64,000 nucleotides of DNA from an uncultured Acetatifactor sp. (GCA_948896875.1 CAQUWW010000001.1:31282-95281), one strand, 5' to 3'. Shown: positions 17,468 through 27,644, counted from the stretch's first letter. The notes: generated by a model not told the origin, from the letters alone. A program made the numbers and translations.

Positions 17468-18349
17468 ATGAAAAAAGGAAAGAAAGCAAAACTGAGCAAT
17501 AAAAGCCAGATGGGAATGATTATTTTCCGATTCAAAAAGAATAAGCTGGCAATGGTGGGACTGGCGATAATCGCATTTTTGATGTTGCTGTGTTTAAGCG
17601 CATCTCTGTACATTGATTATCAGGACGTATACAGTCAGAGTATGGCCAACCGGTTTATCCCACCTTTTACAACCCGGGAGCATATCTTCGGTACGGATCA
17701 GTTCGGCAGGGACTTATTTGCGAGAATCATATATGGAGGAAGGATTTCTCTGCTGGCAAGTATCGGCGTTGTGGCGCTTTCCCTCGTGGCGGGTGTTGTG
17801 GTGGGAGGATTTGCCGGATATTTCGGTGGTAGAGTGGACAATATTCTCATGCGCATCTGTGACATCTTCATGGCAGTTCCCAGAATGTTGCTTGCCATGG
17901 CAGTGGTATCCGCGTTGGGACAGGGAACCTTTAAAATGCTGATTGCCCTTTCGCTGGCGCAGTTTCCGCAGTTTGCCAGAACAGTTCGGGCTTCCATTAT
18001 CAATCTGCGCAATCAGGAATATGTGGAGGCGTCTAAGTGCTGCGGAACCAGTTCGGTACGGATTATTTTCAAGCATGTGGTGCCAAACGGGCTGGGACCG
18101 GTGATTGTCTCCGCGACGCTGGCACTGGGAAGCACGATTCTGGCTATCTCCTCCCTGGGTTTCCTTGGGATCGGCGTGGAATCACCGACACCGGAATGGG
18201 GGACGATTTTATCCGAAAACAGGACAAATATCCGCTACTATCCGTACCTGGGACTGGTGCCCGGCATCTTTATTGCCATTTCGGTAATGTGCCTGAATTT
18301 TTGCGGGGATGGTCTGCGTGATGCCCTTGACCCGAGAACAAAGAACTGA
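17468..18349 (+). CDS. ABC transporter permease, DppC/OppC type
   Basis: A 293-residue inner-membrane permease. The N terminus is basic and cytoplasmic, followed by a first helix and the GTDQFGRDLFARIIYGGR motif that marks DppC-type proteins. The coupling loop is EYVEASKCCGTSSVRI. ATG at 17468 with AAGGGG upstream is chosen over longer in-frame starts because the upstream residues look non-coding. The stop overlaps a possible ATG of the next ATPase (TGATG), indicating coupled translation. Confidence 0.92.
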   Translation: MKKGKKAKLSNKSQMGMIIFRFKKNKLAMVGLAIIAFLMLLCLSASLYIDYQDVYSQSMANRFIPPFTTREHIFGTDQFGRDLFARIIYGGRISLLASIGVVALSLVAGVVVGGFAGYFGGRVDNILMRICDIFMAVPRMLLAMAVVSALGQGTFKMLIALSLAQFPQFARTVRASIINLRNQEYVEASKCCGTSSVRIIFKHVVPNGLGPVIVSATLALGSTILAISSLGFLGIGVESPTPEWGTILSENRTNIRYYPYLGLVPGIFIAISVMCLNFCGDGLRDALDPRTKN

Positions 18350-18366
18350 TGGAGGAGCAGATAGCA

Positions 18367-19353
18367 ATGAGGGAAAAACTGCTGGAAATAGAAAATTTAT
18401 ATGTGCAATACAATACGGATGAAGCCATTGTCCATGCAGTCAACGGATTATCTTTGACCCTGCATAAGGGAGAATCTCTGGGATTGGTAGGGGAGACCGG
18501 CGCAGGCAAGAGTACCACGGCTTTGAGCATATTGAGACTGCTTCCGGATAAGGTGGGGGAGATTACGGAAGGCAGCATTCTTTATGATGGAATCGATATT
18601 ATTCGGGCAGACCGGGGTACCATGCAGAAGATCCGCGGCGCCAGAATTTCCATGGTGTTTCAGGATCCCATGACAAGTCTGAATCCCATTATACCGGTGG
18701 GAAAGCAGATTTATGAAGTGCTGGAGCTGCATTTTCCGGATATGACAAGGGAGCAGAAAGAAGAGAAAGTAGATGAGATTCTGGAGCTGGTAGGAATTCA
18801 GAAATCCAGGAAGGGAGACTATCCACATCAGTTCTCCGGAGGAATGAAACAGAGAATTGTCATTGCCATGGCGCTGGTGGCGGAGCCGGAGCTGCTTCTG
18901 GCAGATGAGCCCACTACGGCGCTGGACGTTACCATCCAGGCCCAGATTTTGAAGCTGATGCAGGAACTGCAGCAGAAATTTAATACCTCCATGCTTCTGA
19001 TTACCCATGACCTGGGAGTTGTGGCAGAGTTTTGTGAGAATGTGGCCGTGGTATATGCCGGTGAGGTAATTGAAAAGGGAAGCGTAGAAGACATTTTTAC
19101 AAAAGCAAAGAATCATCCATATACGGAAGGACTGTTTCACAGCATTCCGGACCTGACGAGTAATGTAAAACGGCTTACGCCGATTCCGGGATACATGGCT
19201 GATCCCTCTAATTTGCCGAAAGGATGTAAGTTTGCGGACCGATGCACATACTGCGAAGAGCGCTGCAGACAGGAGGCTCCCGGTGTATACAGGGAGGGGA
19301 CCCATGAAATAAAATGTTTCCTCTATGAGAAGAAAGGAGGAGACCTGCAATGA
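18367..19353 (+). CDS. ABC transporter ATP-binding protein, DppD/OppD type
   Basis: A 328-residue ATPase with Walker A GETGAGKST, signature FSGGMKQR, Walker B LLLADEPTTALD and a switch His in LLITHDLGVVAEF. The C terminus has the four-cysteine oligopeptide-transporter motif (CKFADRCTYCEERC). It energises the adjacent permeases together with the following ATPase. The start at 18367 has GGAGGAG 9 bases upstream; an ATG at 18349 overlaps the previous stop but lacks its own site. Confidence 0.93.
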   Translation: MREKLLEIENLYVQYNTDEAIVHAVNGLSLTLHKGESLGLVGETGAGKSTTALSILRLLPDKVGEITEGSILYDGIDIIRADRGTMQKIRGARISMVFQDPMTSLNPIIPVGKQIYEVLELHFPDMTREQKEEKVDEILELVGIQKSRKGDYPHQFSGGMKQRIVIAMALVAEPELLLADEPTTALDVTIQAQILKLMQELQQKFNTSMLLITHDLGVVAEFCENVAVVYAGEVIEKGSVEDIFTKAKNHPYTEGLFHSIPDLTSNVKRLTPIPGYMADPSNLPKGCKFADRCTYCEERCRQEAPGVYREGTHEIKCFLYEKKGGDLQ

Positions 19354-20312
19354 CAGGAACGCCGTTGATTCAGACAAAGCATCTGAAAAAATATTTTGAT
19401 ACGCCCAAAGGGTCCCTGCATGCAGTGGACGATGTCAGCATTTCTATCGAGGAAGGAAAGACCCTTGGGATTGTGGGAGAATCCGGATGCGGAAAATCTA
19501 CGCTGGGACGCACCATTATGCGGCTGACAGAGGCAACGGACGGGGAGATTCTCTATAATGGTACCAATATCAGAGGCCTCGGCAAAAGAGAGATGAAAAA
19601 AATCCGTTCGGATATCCAGATGATTTTCCAGGACCCATACACCTCTTTAAATCCCAGGCTTTCCATTGGCGAGATTATAGCGGAACCAATGAAGGTGTTG
19701 CATACCGTGAATAAGGGAGAGCAGAAGGAACGAGTGAAAGAGATTATGGACCGATGCGGTCTGCCCCAGCATTATTACAATACCTACCCTCATGAGCTGG
19801 ACGGGGGAAGGCGGCAGAGGGTGGGCCTGGCACGGGCCCTTGCGGTTGACCCGAAGTTTATCGTGTGTGACGAGCCGGTATCTGCGCTGGATGTCTCCAT
19901 TCAGGCCCAGATTCTCAATCTGCTGATGGATTTACAGGATGCCAGAGGTTTGTCCTATATGTTTATCACCCACGATTTGTGCGTGGTGCGCCATATCAGC
20001 GATGCTATTGCGGTGATGTATCTGGGGCAGATTGTAGAATATGCACCGAAGGAAGAATTATTCCAGCAGCAGTACCATCCCTACACCAGGGCATTGCTTG
20101 CGGCTATTCCTACGCCGGATCTGACCAGGAGGAACAGGGAGAGGCATCTTCTGGAGGGAGAGGTGGGGAATCCCATCAATCCGGAACCTGGCTGCCGCTT
20201 TGCCTCCAGATGCAAATATGCGACGGACAGCTGCAGAGGGGCACAGGAGCTTACGGAGACGGCACCAGGTCATTTCGTGCGATGCGGACGGGCTGTGGCC
20301 GGTGAAATATAG
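19350..20312 (+). CDS. ABC transporter ATP-binding protein, DppF/OppF type
   Basis: A 320-residue ATPase starting in the ATGA overlap with the preceding gene, with AAGGAGG upstream. Walker A is GESGCGKST and Walker B is FIVCDEPVSALD. The C-terminal cysteine-rich motif begins GCRFASRCKYA. The ABC signature reads LDGGRRQR instead of the usual SGG, an Asp at the serine that contacts the ATP gamma-phosphate in the partner subunit. In a DppD-DppF heterodimer this would weaken one of the two ATP sites. It completes the five-part importer. Confidence 0.92.
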   Translation: MTGTPLIQTKHLKKYFDTPKGSLHAVDDVSISIEEGKTLGIVGESGCGKSTLGRTIMRLTEATDGEILYNGTNIRGLGKREMKKIRSDIQMIFQDPYTSLNPRLSIGEIIAEPMKVLHTVNKGEQKERVKEIMDRCGLPQHYYNTYPHELDGGRRQRVGLARALAVDPKFIVCDEPVSALDVSIQAQILNLLMDLQDARGLSYMFITHDLCVVRHISDAIAVMYLGQIVEYAPKEELFQQQYHPYTRALLAAIPTPDLTRRNRERHLLEGEVGNPINPEPGCRFASRCKYATDSCRGAQELTETAPGHFVRCGRAVAGEI

Positions 20313-20469
20313 GGGGCCTCAGCAATGTATACTTATAGTCTGAAATATTTGCCGATTTAAATGGAAATGTCCCGGCGCATCCATACTGTGAGGGATCCAA
20401 TTGGTAAATGTATGTGCTCACAGATATAGAACAGAAACGGGAATACAGATAGAAAAGAGAGAACAGAAG

Positions 20470-22539
20470 ATGGAAAAAGTGTGGTGGGAAAACCCCATGA
20501 GGGTGATTCAGTATAATCTGCAGGTGAAGGATACACCTGAAATGGTTCCGGACAGGATAGCGCAGGAGTTGGTAGAAGACAACGCAAATGCGGTGGTTAT
20601 CAATGTGGGAGGAATATACGCCTGGTACCGAAGCAGGGTGCCATACCATCATGTCAATGAATTCCTGCCGGAACAGGGAGACCTTCTGAAAGAACTGCTC
20701 GAAGCCTGCCATGCCCGGGATATTCGGGTAATTGCAAGGTTTGATTTCAGTCAGGCGGAGGACAGGGTATTTCTGCATCACCCGGAATGGTTTGTACAGC
20801 AGGAGGACCATACGCCGCTGATCCGGGGGAAGGAGAGGATGGGTGACTGGTCCATGCTGCTGACGACCTGTATCAACGGAGGGTATCGAAACGAAGAGGT
20901 GGCGGAACCTGTCCTGCGGGAAGTCCTGGGGGAATATGATATTGACGGCATATTCTTTAATGCTCCTTTTGGAGCGGAATGCCATTGTCAACGTTGTAAA
21001 GGGAAATATGAAGAGCTCTACGGGGAAGCTATGCCGGAGAATGCAATAGATTGGAAGAAAGAGTGGCAGTCAGACTGCCTGCGGGACAATATGAGACTGT
21101 TGAAAAAAGCAGTGAAGGAGATCCGCCCGGATGTGCCGATCATTCTGTATTATTACGGATTTGATCTGATTCCAGGCATGGAGTGGCCCGTGGACAATCT
21201 GGATGACAGGTATGCCACAGCTGATTTGATCTGTACGGAGGCCCAGAATGTCCTTTCTCAGGGGATATCCCGACTGCCGGCGATCTGGAAGCCTATGATT
21301 AATATGAAAATAGGAAATGCCGTGCCGGGTAATCCCAGGCCGTTTGGCATTATCCATTCCTGTCCGGGAATGGACTGGAGGCATACCGGACTGCCAAAAA
21401 GAGAGTATCTGTTCTGGATGGCACAGGTAGCGGCGAATCAGGGGTATCTGTGGCATTCTGTGACAGGGTTTCATGATACAATCACAGACAAACGTCTTCT
21501 GTCTGCTGTCCGGGAGATAAACGGGAGAATTATGCGCTGTGAGGATAAGATGGTATCCGCGGTGTCCGCAGCGGAAGTGCTCCTTCTGTGGGACGGGAAG
21601 AAACCCGCTTCCGGCTGGGTAGAGGGCATGGTGAATATGCAATACCAGTTTGACCTTATGGATTTATATCATCCGGATACAGAGCGAATGAAACAATACA
21701 AAACAGTCATTCTTCCTGATGAATTTCCGGTAGATGAAACATGGGTGAGCGTACTTGAGGAATATGTGAGGGAAGGCGGGTGTCTGTTAATAGAGAAAAG
21801 CAAGGCAGAGAATCTGCATCTGCTCCGGGACCTGGCAGGAATTGGGGAAGAAGCCGTGGAAAGTCAACCGCTGACAGCCAGTTATCTGAGACTGGAGACA
21901 AAGGATGAGAAGCTTCGCAGGGGTCTGGAGGAGGTTACCTTTTTGCCGCTGAGGGGAAGCGTTCTTTATACGCGATGCAGGGCAGAAAGCGCAATGCTGC
22001 TTTCGCTGGTTCCCCCCTTTGCTCCTATGGACGGAGTGGGAGCGCCGCCGGAGCGGGCCTCCCTGCCGGCAGCCCGGACGGATCTGGCGCTTGTGCTGTC
22101 TCATCCATATGGAAGCGGCCGGGTGTTGACTTTTGCATTTTCCCTAAGCAGTCTGATTCTTGCATATCACCTGGAAGACCACTATCTGTTGATGCGCAAT
22201 TGCCTGGATTATTTGTGTGACAGTAAAGAATTTGAAATGGAACAGAATGTGGCGGGGCTTCTGACAAATGTGTACCATGTGGGAGGGGACCGAATTCTGG
22301 TACACCTGATTAACGGAATCGGGCAGAGACCTCTTGTGGGAGGAATTTGCTGTGAAGATCTTAAGTTTACCTTGCGGCTCCCGAAAGGGAAAGTAGTGGA
22401 AGAAGTGACCGCAGATATGGAAGAAGAAATGGTTTCCTGGCACCAGAAGGGGAATATGGCAGAGATAACACTGGACAGGCTGCAGCTCTGGAATATGCTC
22501 ACTGTCCGCGTGGGCGTCAGAGAACAGGGGGAAAGATGA
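20470..22539 (+). CDS. GHL6-like putative glycosyl hydrolase, paralogue 1
   Basis: A 689-residue protein whose first 350 residues look like the hypothetical glycosyl hydrolase 6 (GHL6) barrel: RDIRVIARFDFSQAE, HPEWFVQ, and DGIFFNAPFGAECHCQRCKG with a Cys-x-Cys-x2-Cys cluster. The later half resembles a GH42-type trimerisation/glutaminase-like domain (GGCLLIEKSKAENLHLL). Function is unproven; the barrel suggests a retaining or inverting glycosidase acting in the cytoplasm. The start at 20470 has only a weak AAGAGAG upstream. It overlaps the following paralogue by ATGA and the two are clearly related in their N-terminal 110 residues. Confidence 0.7.
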   Translation: MEKVWWENPMRVIQYNLQVKDTPEMVPDRIAQELVEDNANAVVINVGGIYAWYRSRVPYHHVNEFLPEQGDLLKELLEACHARDIRVIARFDFSQAEDRVFLHHPEWFVQQEDHTPLIRGKERMGDWSMLLTTCINGGYRNEEVAEPVLREVLGEYDIDGIFFNAPFGAECHCQRCKGKYEELYGEAMPENAIDWKKEWQSDCLRDNMRLLKKAVKEIRPDVPIILYYYGFDLIPGMEWPVDNLDDRYATADLICTEAQNVLSQGISRLPAIWKPMINMKIGNAVPGNPRPFGIIHSCPGMDWRHTGLPKREYLFWMAQVAANQGYLWHSVTGFHDTITDKRLLSAVREINGRIMRCEDKMVSAVSAAEVLLLWDGKKPASGWVEGMVNMQYQFDLMDLYHPDTERMKQYKTVILPDEFPVDETWVSVLEEYVREGGCLLIEKSKAENLHLLRDLAGIGEEAVESQPLTASYLRLETKDEKLRRGLEEVTFLPLRGSVLYTRCRAESAMLLSLVPPFAPMDGVGAPPERASLPAARTDLALVLSHPYGSGRVLTFAFSLSSLILAYHLEDHYLLMRNCLDYLCDSKEFEMEQNVAGLLTNVYHVGGDRILVHLINGIGQRPLVGGICCEDLKFTLRLPKGKVVEEVTADMEEEMVSWHQKGNMAEITLDRLQLWNMLTVRVGVREQGER

Positions 22540-24539
22540 ATTGGTGGCTGAATAATAATTTGAGAATGATACAGAATAATATTCGGGATATTGATGTGAA
22601 AATTCATCCCAAACGTTATGTGGAGTGGCTGAAATATTTCCATGCCAATACGCTGCAGATAGGCTGCGGAGGAATTACTGCAAATTACCCCAGCGAACTT
22701 CCATTCCAGTATGTGAATCCCGAACTTTCCGGCGATTTTATTCAGGAAATCATAGAGGAATGCCATGCTGCGGGAATTCGGGTGATTGTCAGATTTGATT
22801 TCAGCAAGACCCGGGGCTGCTACATAGAAAAATATCCGGAATGGTTCGTGCGGACCGCAGAGCAGGATGTAATACGCTATCACGATATGGCGGCCACCTG
22901 TGTCAACGGAGCGTATCAGCAGGAAATGGCACTTAAGATTATCCGGGAGGTACTGGAGAAATACCCTGTGGACGGAATTTTCTTTAATATGTTTGGGTAT
23001 ATCACTTTCGACTACAGTGGGAATCATTTCGGCCATTGCCAATGTAAGAACTGCAGGCGGAGATTTGAGGAAATGTATGGTAGAGCCCTTCCGGGAAGCA
23101 TGGAAGAGGCTGACAGTGATTATGAAGAATTTAAGCGTGTAACCACAAAGCAGCTTTTAGAGAGAATTAAGGCTCTTGTCATGGAGATAAGGCCGGAAGC
23201 AGCGGTCAGTACGTATGCGGAGAATGGGGTAGATATCGTGAGAAGCGAGTCTAATTCTGCCGTGGATCGCCCGCTCCCTTTCTGGATTTATCAAAGTGAA
23301 GACAATGTGGCGACCGTGGAAGGCAGCTATTCTGACAAGATTGCGTCGAACTGCTGCATCAATGCAGTGGATCTGCCCTATCGTTTTATGGGGGTTTCCA
23401 AATATCTGAACGCATTCCGGCTCTATGGGAATCTGATGGCCGGCGGCGGGTTGGACTGGTGTATTATCGGAAATTTTGACGATTATACAGATTATGAGAA
23501 TTTTGAACTTGTAAAAAATATTTTTACATTCCATGAAAAGTATGAGAATTATTATGGACACTTTGACAGTCGAACCAGGATTATACTGGTAAAGGAGGAA
23601 GAACCGCAGTCCTGGAATGCCGAGTATCGGGGAATCTTCAAAATGCTGAAGGAGCAGCATTTGCAGTTTACGGTGGTACGCAGCGAGGTGCTTGGAACAA
23701 AGGCGGAGGAATTTGACGGATACGATTATATTCTGCTTCCGAATGTGCATAGGCTGGATTCTACGGCGGTGAAGGGACTGAAAAGGACCCGGGCCAGGGT
23801 GATAGCAAGCGGGTGCTCCCTGCGGGAAGATTCCCGGGCTCTGGAAGAGCTTTTCGGCATCCGTCTTGCGGGGGAAGACAGGGATGTAAGAGGGACTTAT
23901 TTCAAACCGCTGCCCCGGGATATTTTTGATGATTTTCCGGAGCGGAAGTGGATTTTCCTGGATGGTACATACCAGAACATACAGCTTCTGGAAGGAACAC
24001 AGGGGGTTCTCCCAAAGGTTGAGAAAGCTTTGTTCGGGCCGCCGGAATACTGTTATGGACATAAAATGGAAGGCGCGGTTCTGGGCGCGGTCTATAAAGA
24101 GAAGAATATCTACATGGCCTTTCAGACAGGAAAACTTTATTACAGGCAGGGATATGAAGAATTCAGCAGAGTATATCTGGATTTGATGGGGATGGGAGGA
24201 GAGATTTGCCGGGAGATTGAGACAGACGCATCGCCCATGGTTGAGCTGTGCTATGCCTCCTGCGGTGAAAATATTTATATGCTCCAGGCGGCGAACCTGG
24301 GAGGCTTCAACGGGGTGACCTTTTTCGAACCGCCCGCGACAGCGGAGATTCACGTGAAGTTCCGGGAAGGTGAGGTTGCCTTTATACAGGAACTTACCTC
24401 GGAGGGAATATGCGAGACAGCACATCAGGGAAATAGCATTTCCTTTGGCTTTGCAAGGGGAGAGCTTTATAAGGCATATCTGATTCACACAGAACCTTGC
24501 AGTGGGGCTGCGAAGGAATTTGCAGAGACGGGAAAGTAA
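22536..24539 (+). CDS. GHL6-like putative glycosyl hydrolase, paralogue 2
   Basis: A 667-residue relative of the preceding gene: AGIRVIVRFDFSKTRG, YPEWFVR, DGIFFNMFGY and a Cys-x-Cys-x2-Cys group (HCQCKNCRRRFEEMYG). Like its neighbour it has no signal peptide. The ATG is within the ATGA overlap and GGGGGAAAG precedes it. Tandem retention of two diverged copies suggests they act on different linkages of one substrate or form a hetero-oligomer. No characterised specificity can be assigned. Confidence 0.7.
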   Translation: MNWWLNNNLRMIQNNIRDIDVKIHPKRYVEWLKYFHANTLQIGCGGITANYPSELPFQYVNPELSGDFIQEIIEECHAAGIRVIVRFDFSKTRGCYIEKYPEWFVRTAEQDVIRYHDMAATCVNGAYQQEMALKIIREVLEKYPVDGIFFNMFGYITFDYSGNHFGHCQCKNCRRRFEEMYGRALPGSMEEADSDYEEFKRVTTKQLLERIKALVMEIRPEAAVSTYAENGVDIVRSESNSAVDRPLPFWIYQSEDNVATVEGSYSDKIASNCCINAVDLPYRFMGVSKYLNAFRLYGNLMAGGGLDWCIIGNFDDYTDYENFELVKNIFTFHEKYENYYGHFDSRTRIILVKEEEPQSWNAEYRGIFKMLKEQHLQFTVVRSEVLGTKAEEFDGYDYILLPNVHRLDSTAVKGLKRTRARVIASGCSLREDSRALEELFGIRLAGEDRDVRGTYFKPLPRDIFDDFPERKWIFLDGTYQNIQLLEGTQGVLPKVEKALFGPPEYCYGHKMEGAVLGAVYKEKNIYMAFQTGKLYYRQGYEEFSRVYLDLMGMGGEICREIETDASPMVELCYASCGENIYMLQAANLGGFNGVTFFEPPATAEIHVKFREGEVAFIQELTSEGICETAHQGNSISFGFARGELYKAYLIHTEPCSGAAKEFAETGK

Positions 24540-24604
24540 CGAGAGGGAAATGCGCATATAGCGCAAAGAAGATGCGTATGGCGGAACGCAAATGGGAGGG
24601 AGAG

Positions 24605-26635
24605 ATGCAATATTTTGAGAAGTTGACCTTTGGGGCCTGCTATTATCCGGAGCACTGGGATGAGACTTTGTGGGCAGAGGACCTGGAACGCATGCTGAAC
24701 GCGGGAATCACCATGATCCGCATTGCGGAATTTGCCTGGAACAAAATAGAACCTGAGGAGGGTGTGTTTGATTTTTCCTTTTTTGATCGCTTTCTGGATG
24801 TGGTAGAGCGGACGAGGATGCAGGTAATCTTTTGTACACCCACGGCTACACCTCCGGCATGGCTGACGGAAAAATATCCGGAGGTCCTGGCGGTGGACTG
24901 GGGAGGGATGCAGCAGAAGCACGGTGTGCGCAGGCACTATAATTACAATTCTGCTGTCTACCGGGAAAAGACAGCAAAACTGGTGGAACATATTGCAAGA
25001 CATTATGGCGGCAGGAAATGTATTATTGGTTGGCAAATTGACAATGAGATGAATGGAGTCACCAATGAATTTTATGCGGATGCGGATCATATCGCATTTC
25101 GGGAATATCTGAAGAAAAAATACCAGACTCTGGACAAACTCAATGAGGCATGGGGAACCGTTTTCTGGAATCAGACCTATACGGACTGGGAGGAGGTATA
25201 TCTGCCGCGCTACACCCAGAGAAAAGCCTGCAATCCACATATGAAGCTGGATTCTTTGCGGTTTTACAGTGAAAGCTGTGTTGCATTTGCAGCACTACAG
25301 CACGATATCCTGAAGAAATTCCTGCCGGAGCATGTGTTTATCACCACAAATGGGATCTTTAAGCATGTGGATTATTCTCAAATGGTCAAAAAAGCGGTTG
25401 ATTTTATTTCTTTTGACAGTTATCCTGGATTTGGGTATATGGAAGGAGCCGATGAATTCCGGGACAGAAGGATTTCTCTGTATTTTGCCATGGTGCGGGC
25501 CTGCTCGGAGCAGATTGGGGTGATGGAGCAGCAATCGGGACCGGGGGGCTGGTATAATTATCGGGTGGCTCCTACTGTAAAACCGGGACAGCTACGGCTC
25601 TGGACCTGGCAGTCCATCGCCAACGGAGCGGATTTCGTGACGTACTTCCGCTGGAGGACCTGCTCCTTCGGGACAGAGATCTACTGGCATGGCATTCTGG
25701 ATTATAATAACCGGGACAATCGCAGACTTGCCGAGATCCGAGAGACCATCTGTGAGGCCGGAAGACTGTCTCATCTGGCGGGCAGTTCATATATTGCCCG
25801 GGTAGCTATCCTGAGAGATTACGATAATGAATGGGATGGTGAAAATGATGTCTGGCATGGACCGGTCAGAAATTATTCCCTGGAGGGACTTGGAAAGGCT
25901 TTGTTTGAGGAGCACATTCCTTTCAGCTATTTGACGATTACGGAGGACTGTACGCCTCAAAAGCTTGCCGCTTATGATGTGGTATTTGCACCGCATATGA
26001 CGATTGTGAATCCCATGATCCTGGAAAAGCTGAAAAGCTATGTCGCGGCAGGAGGCATATTTGTCTCCGGAGCAAGGACAGGTTATAAGGATATGAATGG
26101 GAAATGTCCCCGGAAGGTGATGCCCATTGACATGAATGATCTGTTCGGCGTAGAGGTCCGGGAATTTACCGCTGTGATGCCGGAGGAGGAAATTTACGCA
26201 TCTCTGGGGGAAACAAGGGTGAGAATGCCGCTTTTCTGTGATATTCTGACACCTGTGGCGGAGGACTGTGAGGTAATCGGCGTCTATGAGGATGATTATT
26301 ATCGCGGGGAAGGCGCCGTCACCTGCAGTTCCTATGGAAAAGGAAGGGCCTATTATTACGGGTCCGCCTTTGAGAAGGAAGCTGCGAAGGTATTCTTTCG
26401 CGCAATTGGGTTATCTGGTCCTATGGAAGGGCGGATTGTCCTGCCCCGGGACTGCGAGCTTGCCATTCGCAAGTGTGGAGAGCAGGAATATTACTTTCTG
26501 CTGAACTATGCGGGAGAGGAAAGAACCGTGATATTAAAGGAAGGCTTTCGGAACGTGCTGACAGGAGAATGTTTGGAGGGGACTTATGAGATGAAGGCCT
26601 ATGACGTATGGATTCTTGTACAGGAGACGGTATAG
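24605..26635 (+). CDS. Beta-galactosidase, GH42 family
   Basis: A 676-residue GH42 enzyme: FGACYYPEHWDETLW at the N terminus, IRIAEFAWNKIEPEEG, the acid/base Glu in GWQIDNEMNG, and the probable nucleophile Glu in GVMEQQSGPGGW. The trimerisation domain and C-terminal beta domain follow, so length is normal. GH42 enzymes release terminal beta-galactose, often from plant galactans or galacto-oligosaccharides. GGGAGGGAGAG precedes the ATG at 24605; a longer frame would overlap the upstream gene. Cytoplasmic, in line with uptake of intact oligosaccharides. Confidence 0.92.
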   Translation: MQYFEKLTFGACYYPEHWDETLWAEDLERMLNAGITMIRIAEFAWNKIEPEEGVFDFSFFDRFLDVVERTRMQVIFCTPTATPPAWLTEKYPEVLAVDWGGMQQKHGVRRHYNYNSAVYREKTAKLVEHIARHYGGRKCIIGWQIDNEMNGVTNEFYADADHIAFREYLKKKYQTLDKLNEAWGTVFWNQTYTDWEEVYLPRYTQRKACNPHMKLDSLRFYSESCVAFAALQHDILKKFLPEHVFITTNGIFKHVDYSQMVKKAVDFISFDSYPGFGYMEGADEFRDRRISLYFAMVRACSEQIGVMEQQSGPGGWYNYRVAPTVKPGQLRLWTWQSIANGADFVTYFRWRTCSFGTEIYWHGILDYNNRDNRRLAEIRETICEAGRLSHLAGSSYIARVAILRDYDNEWDGENDVWHGPVRNYSLEGLGKALFEEHIPFSYLTITEDCTPQKLAAYDVVFAPHMTIVNPMILEKLKSYVAAGGIFVSGARTGYKDMNGKCPRKVMPIDMNDLFGVEVREFTAVMPEEEIYASLGETRVRMPLFCDILTPVAEDCEVIGVYEDDYYRGEGAVTCSSYGKGRAYYYGSAFEKEAAKVFFRAIGLSGPMEGRIVLPRDCELAIRKCGEQEYYFLLNYAGEERTVILKEGFRNVLTGECLEGTYEMKAYDVWILVQETV

Positions 26636-26670
26636 AACAGAAAAAGCATTAAAGAAGGGAGATACAGAGA

Positions 26671-27639
26671 ATGAAGATAGTGATTCTGGACGGTTATACG
26701 GAAAATCCCGGTGACCTGAGCTGGGAAGAACTGGAAGAACTGGGAGAGGTGACGGTGTATGATCGTACTCCCGTGGACGATGACGAAGAGATTCTGCGGC
26801 GAATCGGAGATGCACAGGCGGTATATACTAACAAGACACCTCTGCGGGCTCCCGTGATAGCGGCAGCCTCTGAACTTAAGTTTATCGGCGTATTGGCAAC
26901 GGGATACAATGTTGTTGACTGTGGGGCTGCGGAAGAAAAGGGTATCGTAGTCTGTAATGTGCCTTCTTACGGTACGGAGGCAGTGGGACAGTTTGCGATT
27001 GCATTGCTTTTGGAAATCTGTCACCATATTGGTCATCACGACCGGGCGGTAAAGGAAGGAAGATGGGAGAAGAATCCGGATTGGTGCTTCTGGGATTATC
27101 CCCTGATTGAGCTGGCAGGGAAAACTATGGGAATCATCGGACTTGGCCGCATTGGCTGCGTCACCGCGAAAATCGCAGGGGCCATGGGGATGAAGGTGAT
27201 TGCCTTTGACGAACATTCTTCGGAGACGGGCCGGACTGTGGCAGAGTATGTGGGATTGGAGGAGCTGATTACACAGTCGGATGTGATTGCACTTCACTGT
27301 CCGCTGTTTCCTTCTACGGAAGGGATTATCAACAAGGAAAACATTGCAAAAATGAAGGATGGTGTGATCATCATAAATAACAGCAGGGGGCCTTTGATTG
27401 TGGAGCAGGATCTGGCGGATGCGCTCAACTGCGGTAAAGTGGCGGCTGCAGGGCTGGACGTGGTTTCTACGGAGCCGATCCGGGGAGACAATCCGCTCCT
27501 TACCGCGAAGAATTGTATCATTACACCTCATATCAGCTGGGCATCCAGGGAGAGCCGGAAACGTCTGATGGATGTGGCTGTGAACAATCTGAGGCAGTTT
27601 ATGACGGGAACGCCGGTGAATATGGTAAGGGAGGCTTAA
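26671..27639 (+). CDS. D-2-hydroxyacid dehydrogenase (glycerate dehydrogenase/hydroxypyruvate reductase-like)
   Basis: A 322-residue NAD-dependent dehydrogenase. The nucleotide site is MGIIGLGRIGCVTAK; the catalytic triad is visible as Arg in NNSRGPL, Glu in GLDVVSTEP and His in TPHISWAS. The family reduces 2-oxoacids such as hydroxypyruvate to D-2-hydroxyacids. Next to a sugar isomerase-like gene, garR and garK, a hydroxypyruvate-to-glycerate role is the best guess. Substrate is not set by sequence. It is 35 bases after the GH42 gene. Confidence 0.85.
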   Translation: MKIVILDGYTENPGDLSWEELEELGEVTVYDRTPVDDDEEILRRIGDAQAVYTNKTPLRAPVIAAASELKFIGVLATGYNVVDCGAAEEKGIVVCNVPSYGTEAVGQFAIALLLEICHHIGHHDRAVKEGRWEKNPDWCFWDYPLIELAGKTMGIIGLGRIGCVTAKIAGAMGMKVIAFDEHSSETGRTVAEYVGLEELITQSDVIALHCPLFPSTEGIINKENIAKMKDGVIIINNSRGPLIVEQDLADALNCGKVAAAGLDVVSTEPIRGDNPLLTAKNCIITPHISWASRESRKRLMDVAVNNLRQFMTGTPVNMVREA

Positions 27640-27644
27640 CGGGA

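Noticed and set aside
23157..24566. 469-codon open frame on the minus strand
   Set aside because: Opposite the second GHL6-like gene, which has a clear ribosome binding site, operon overlap and family motifs.
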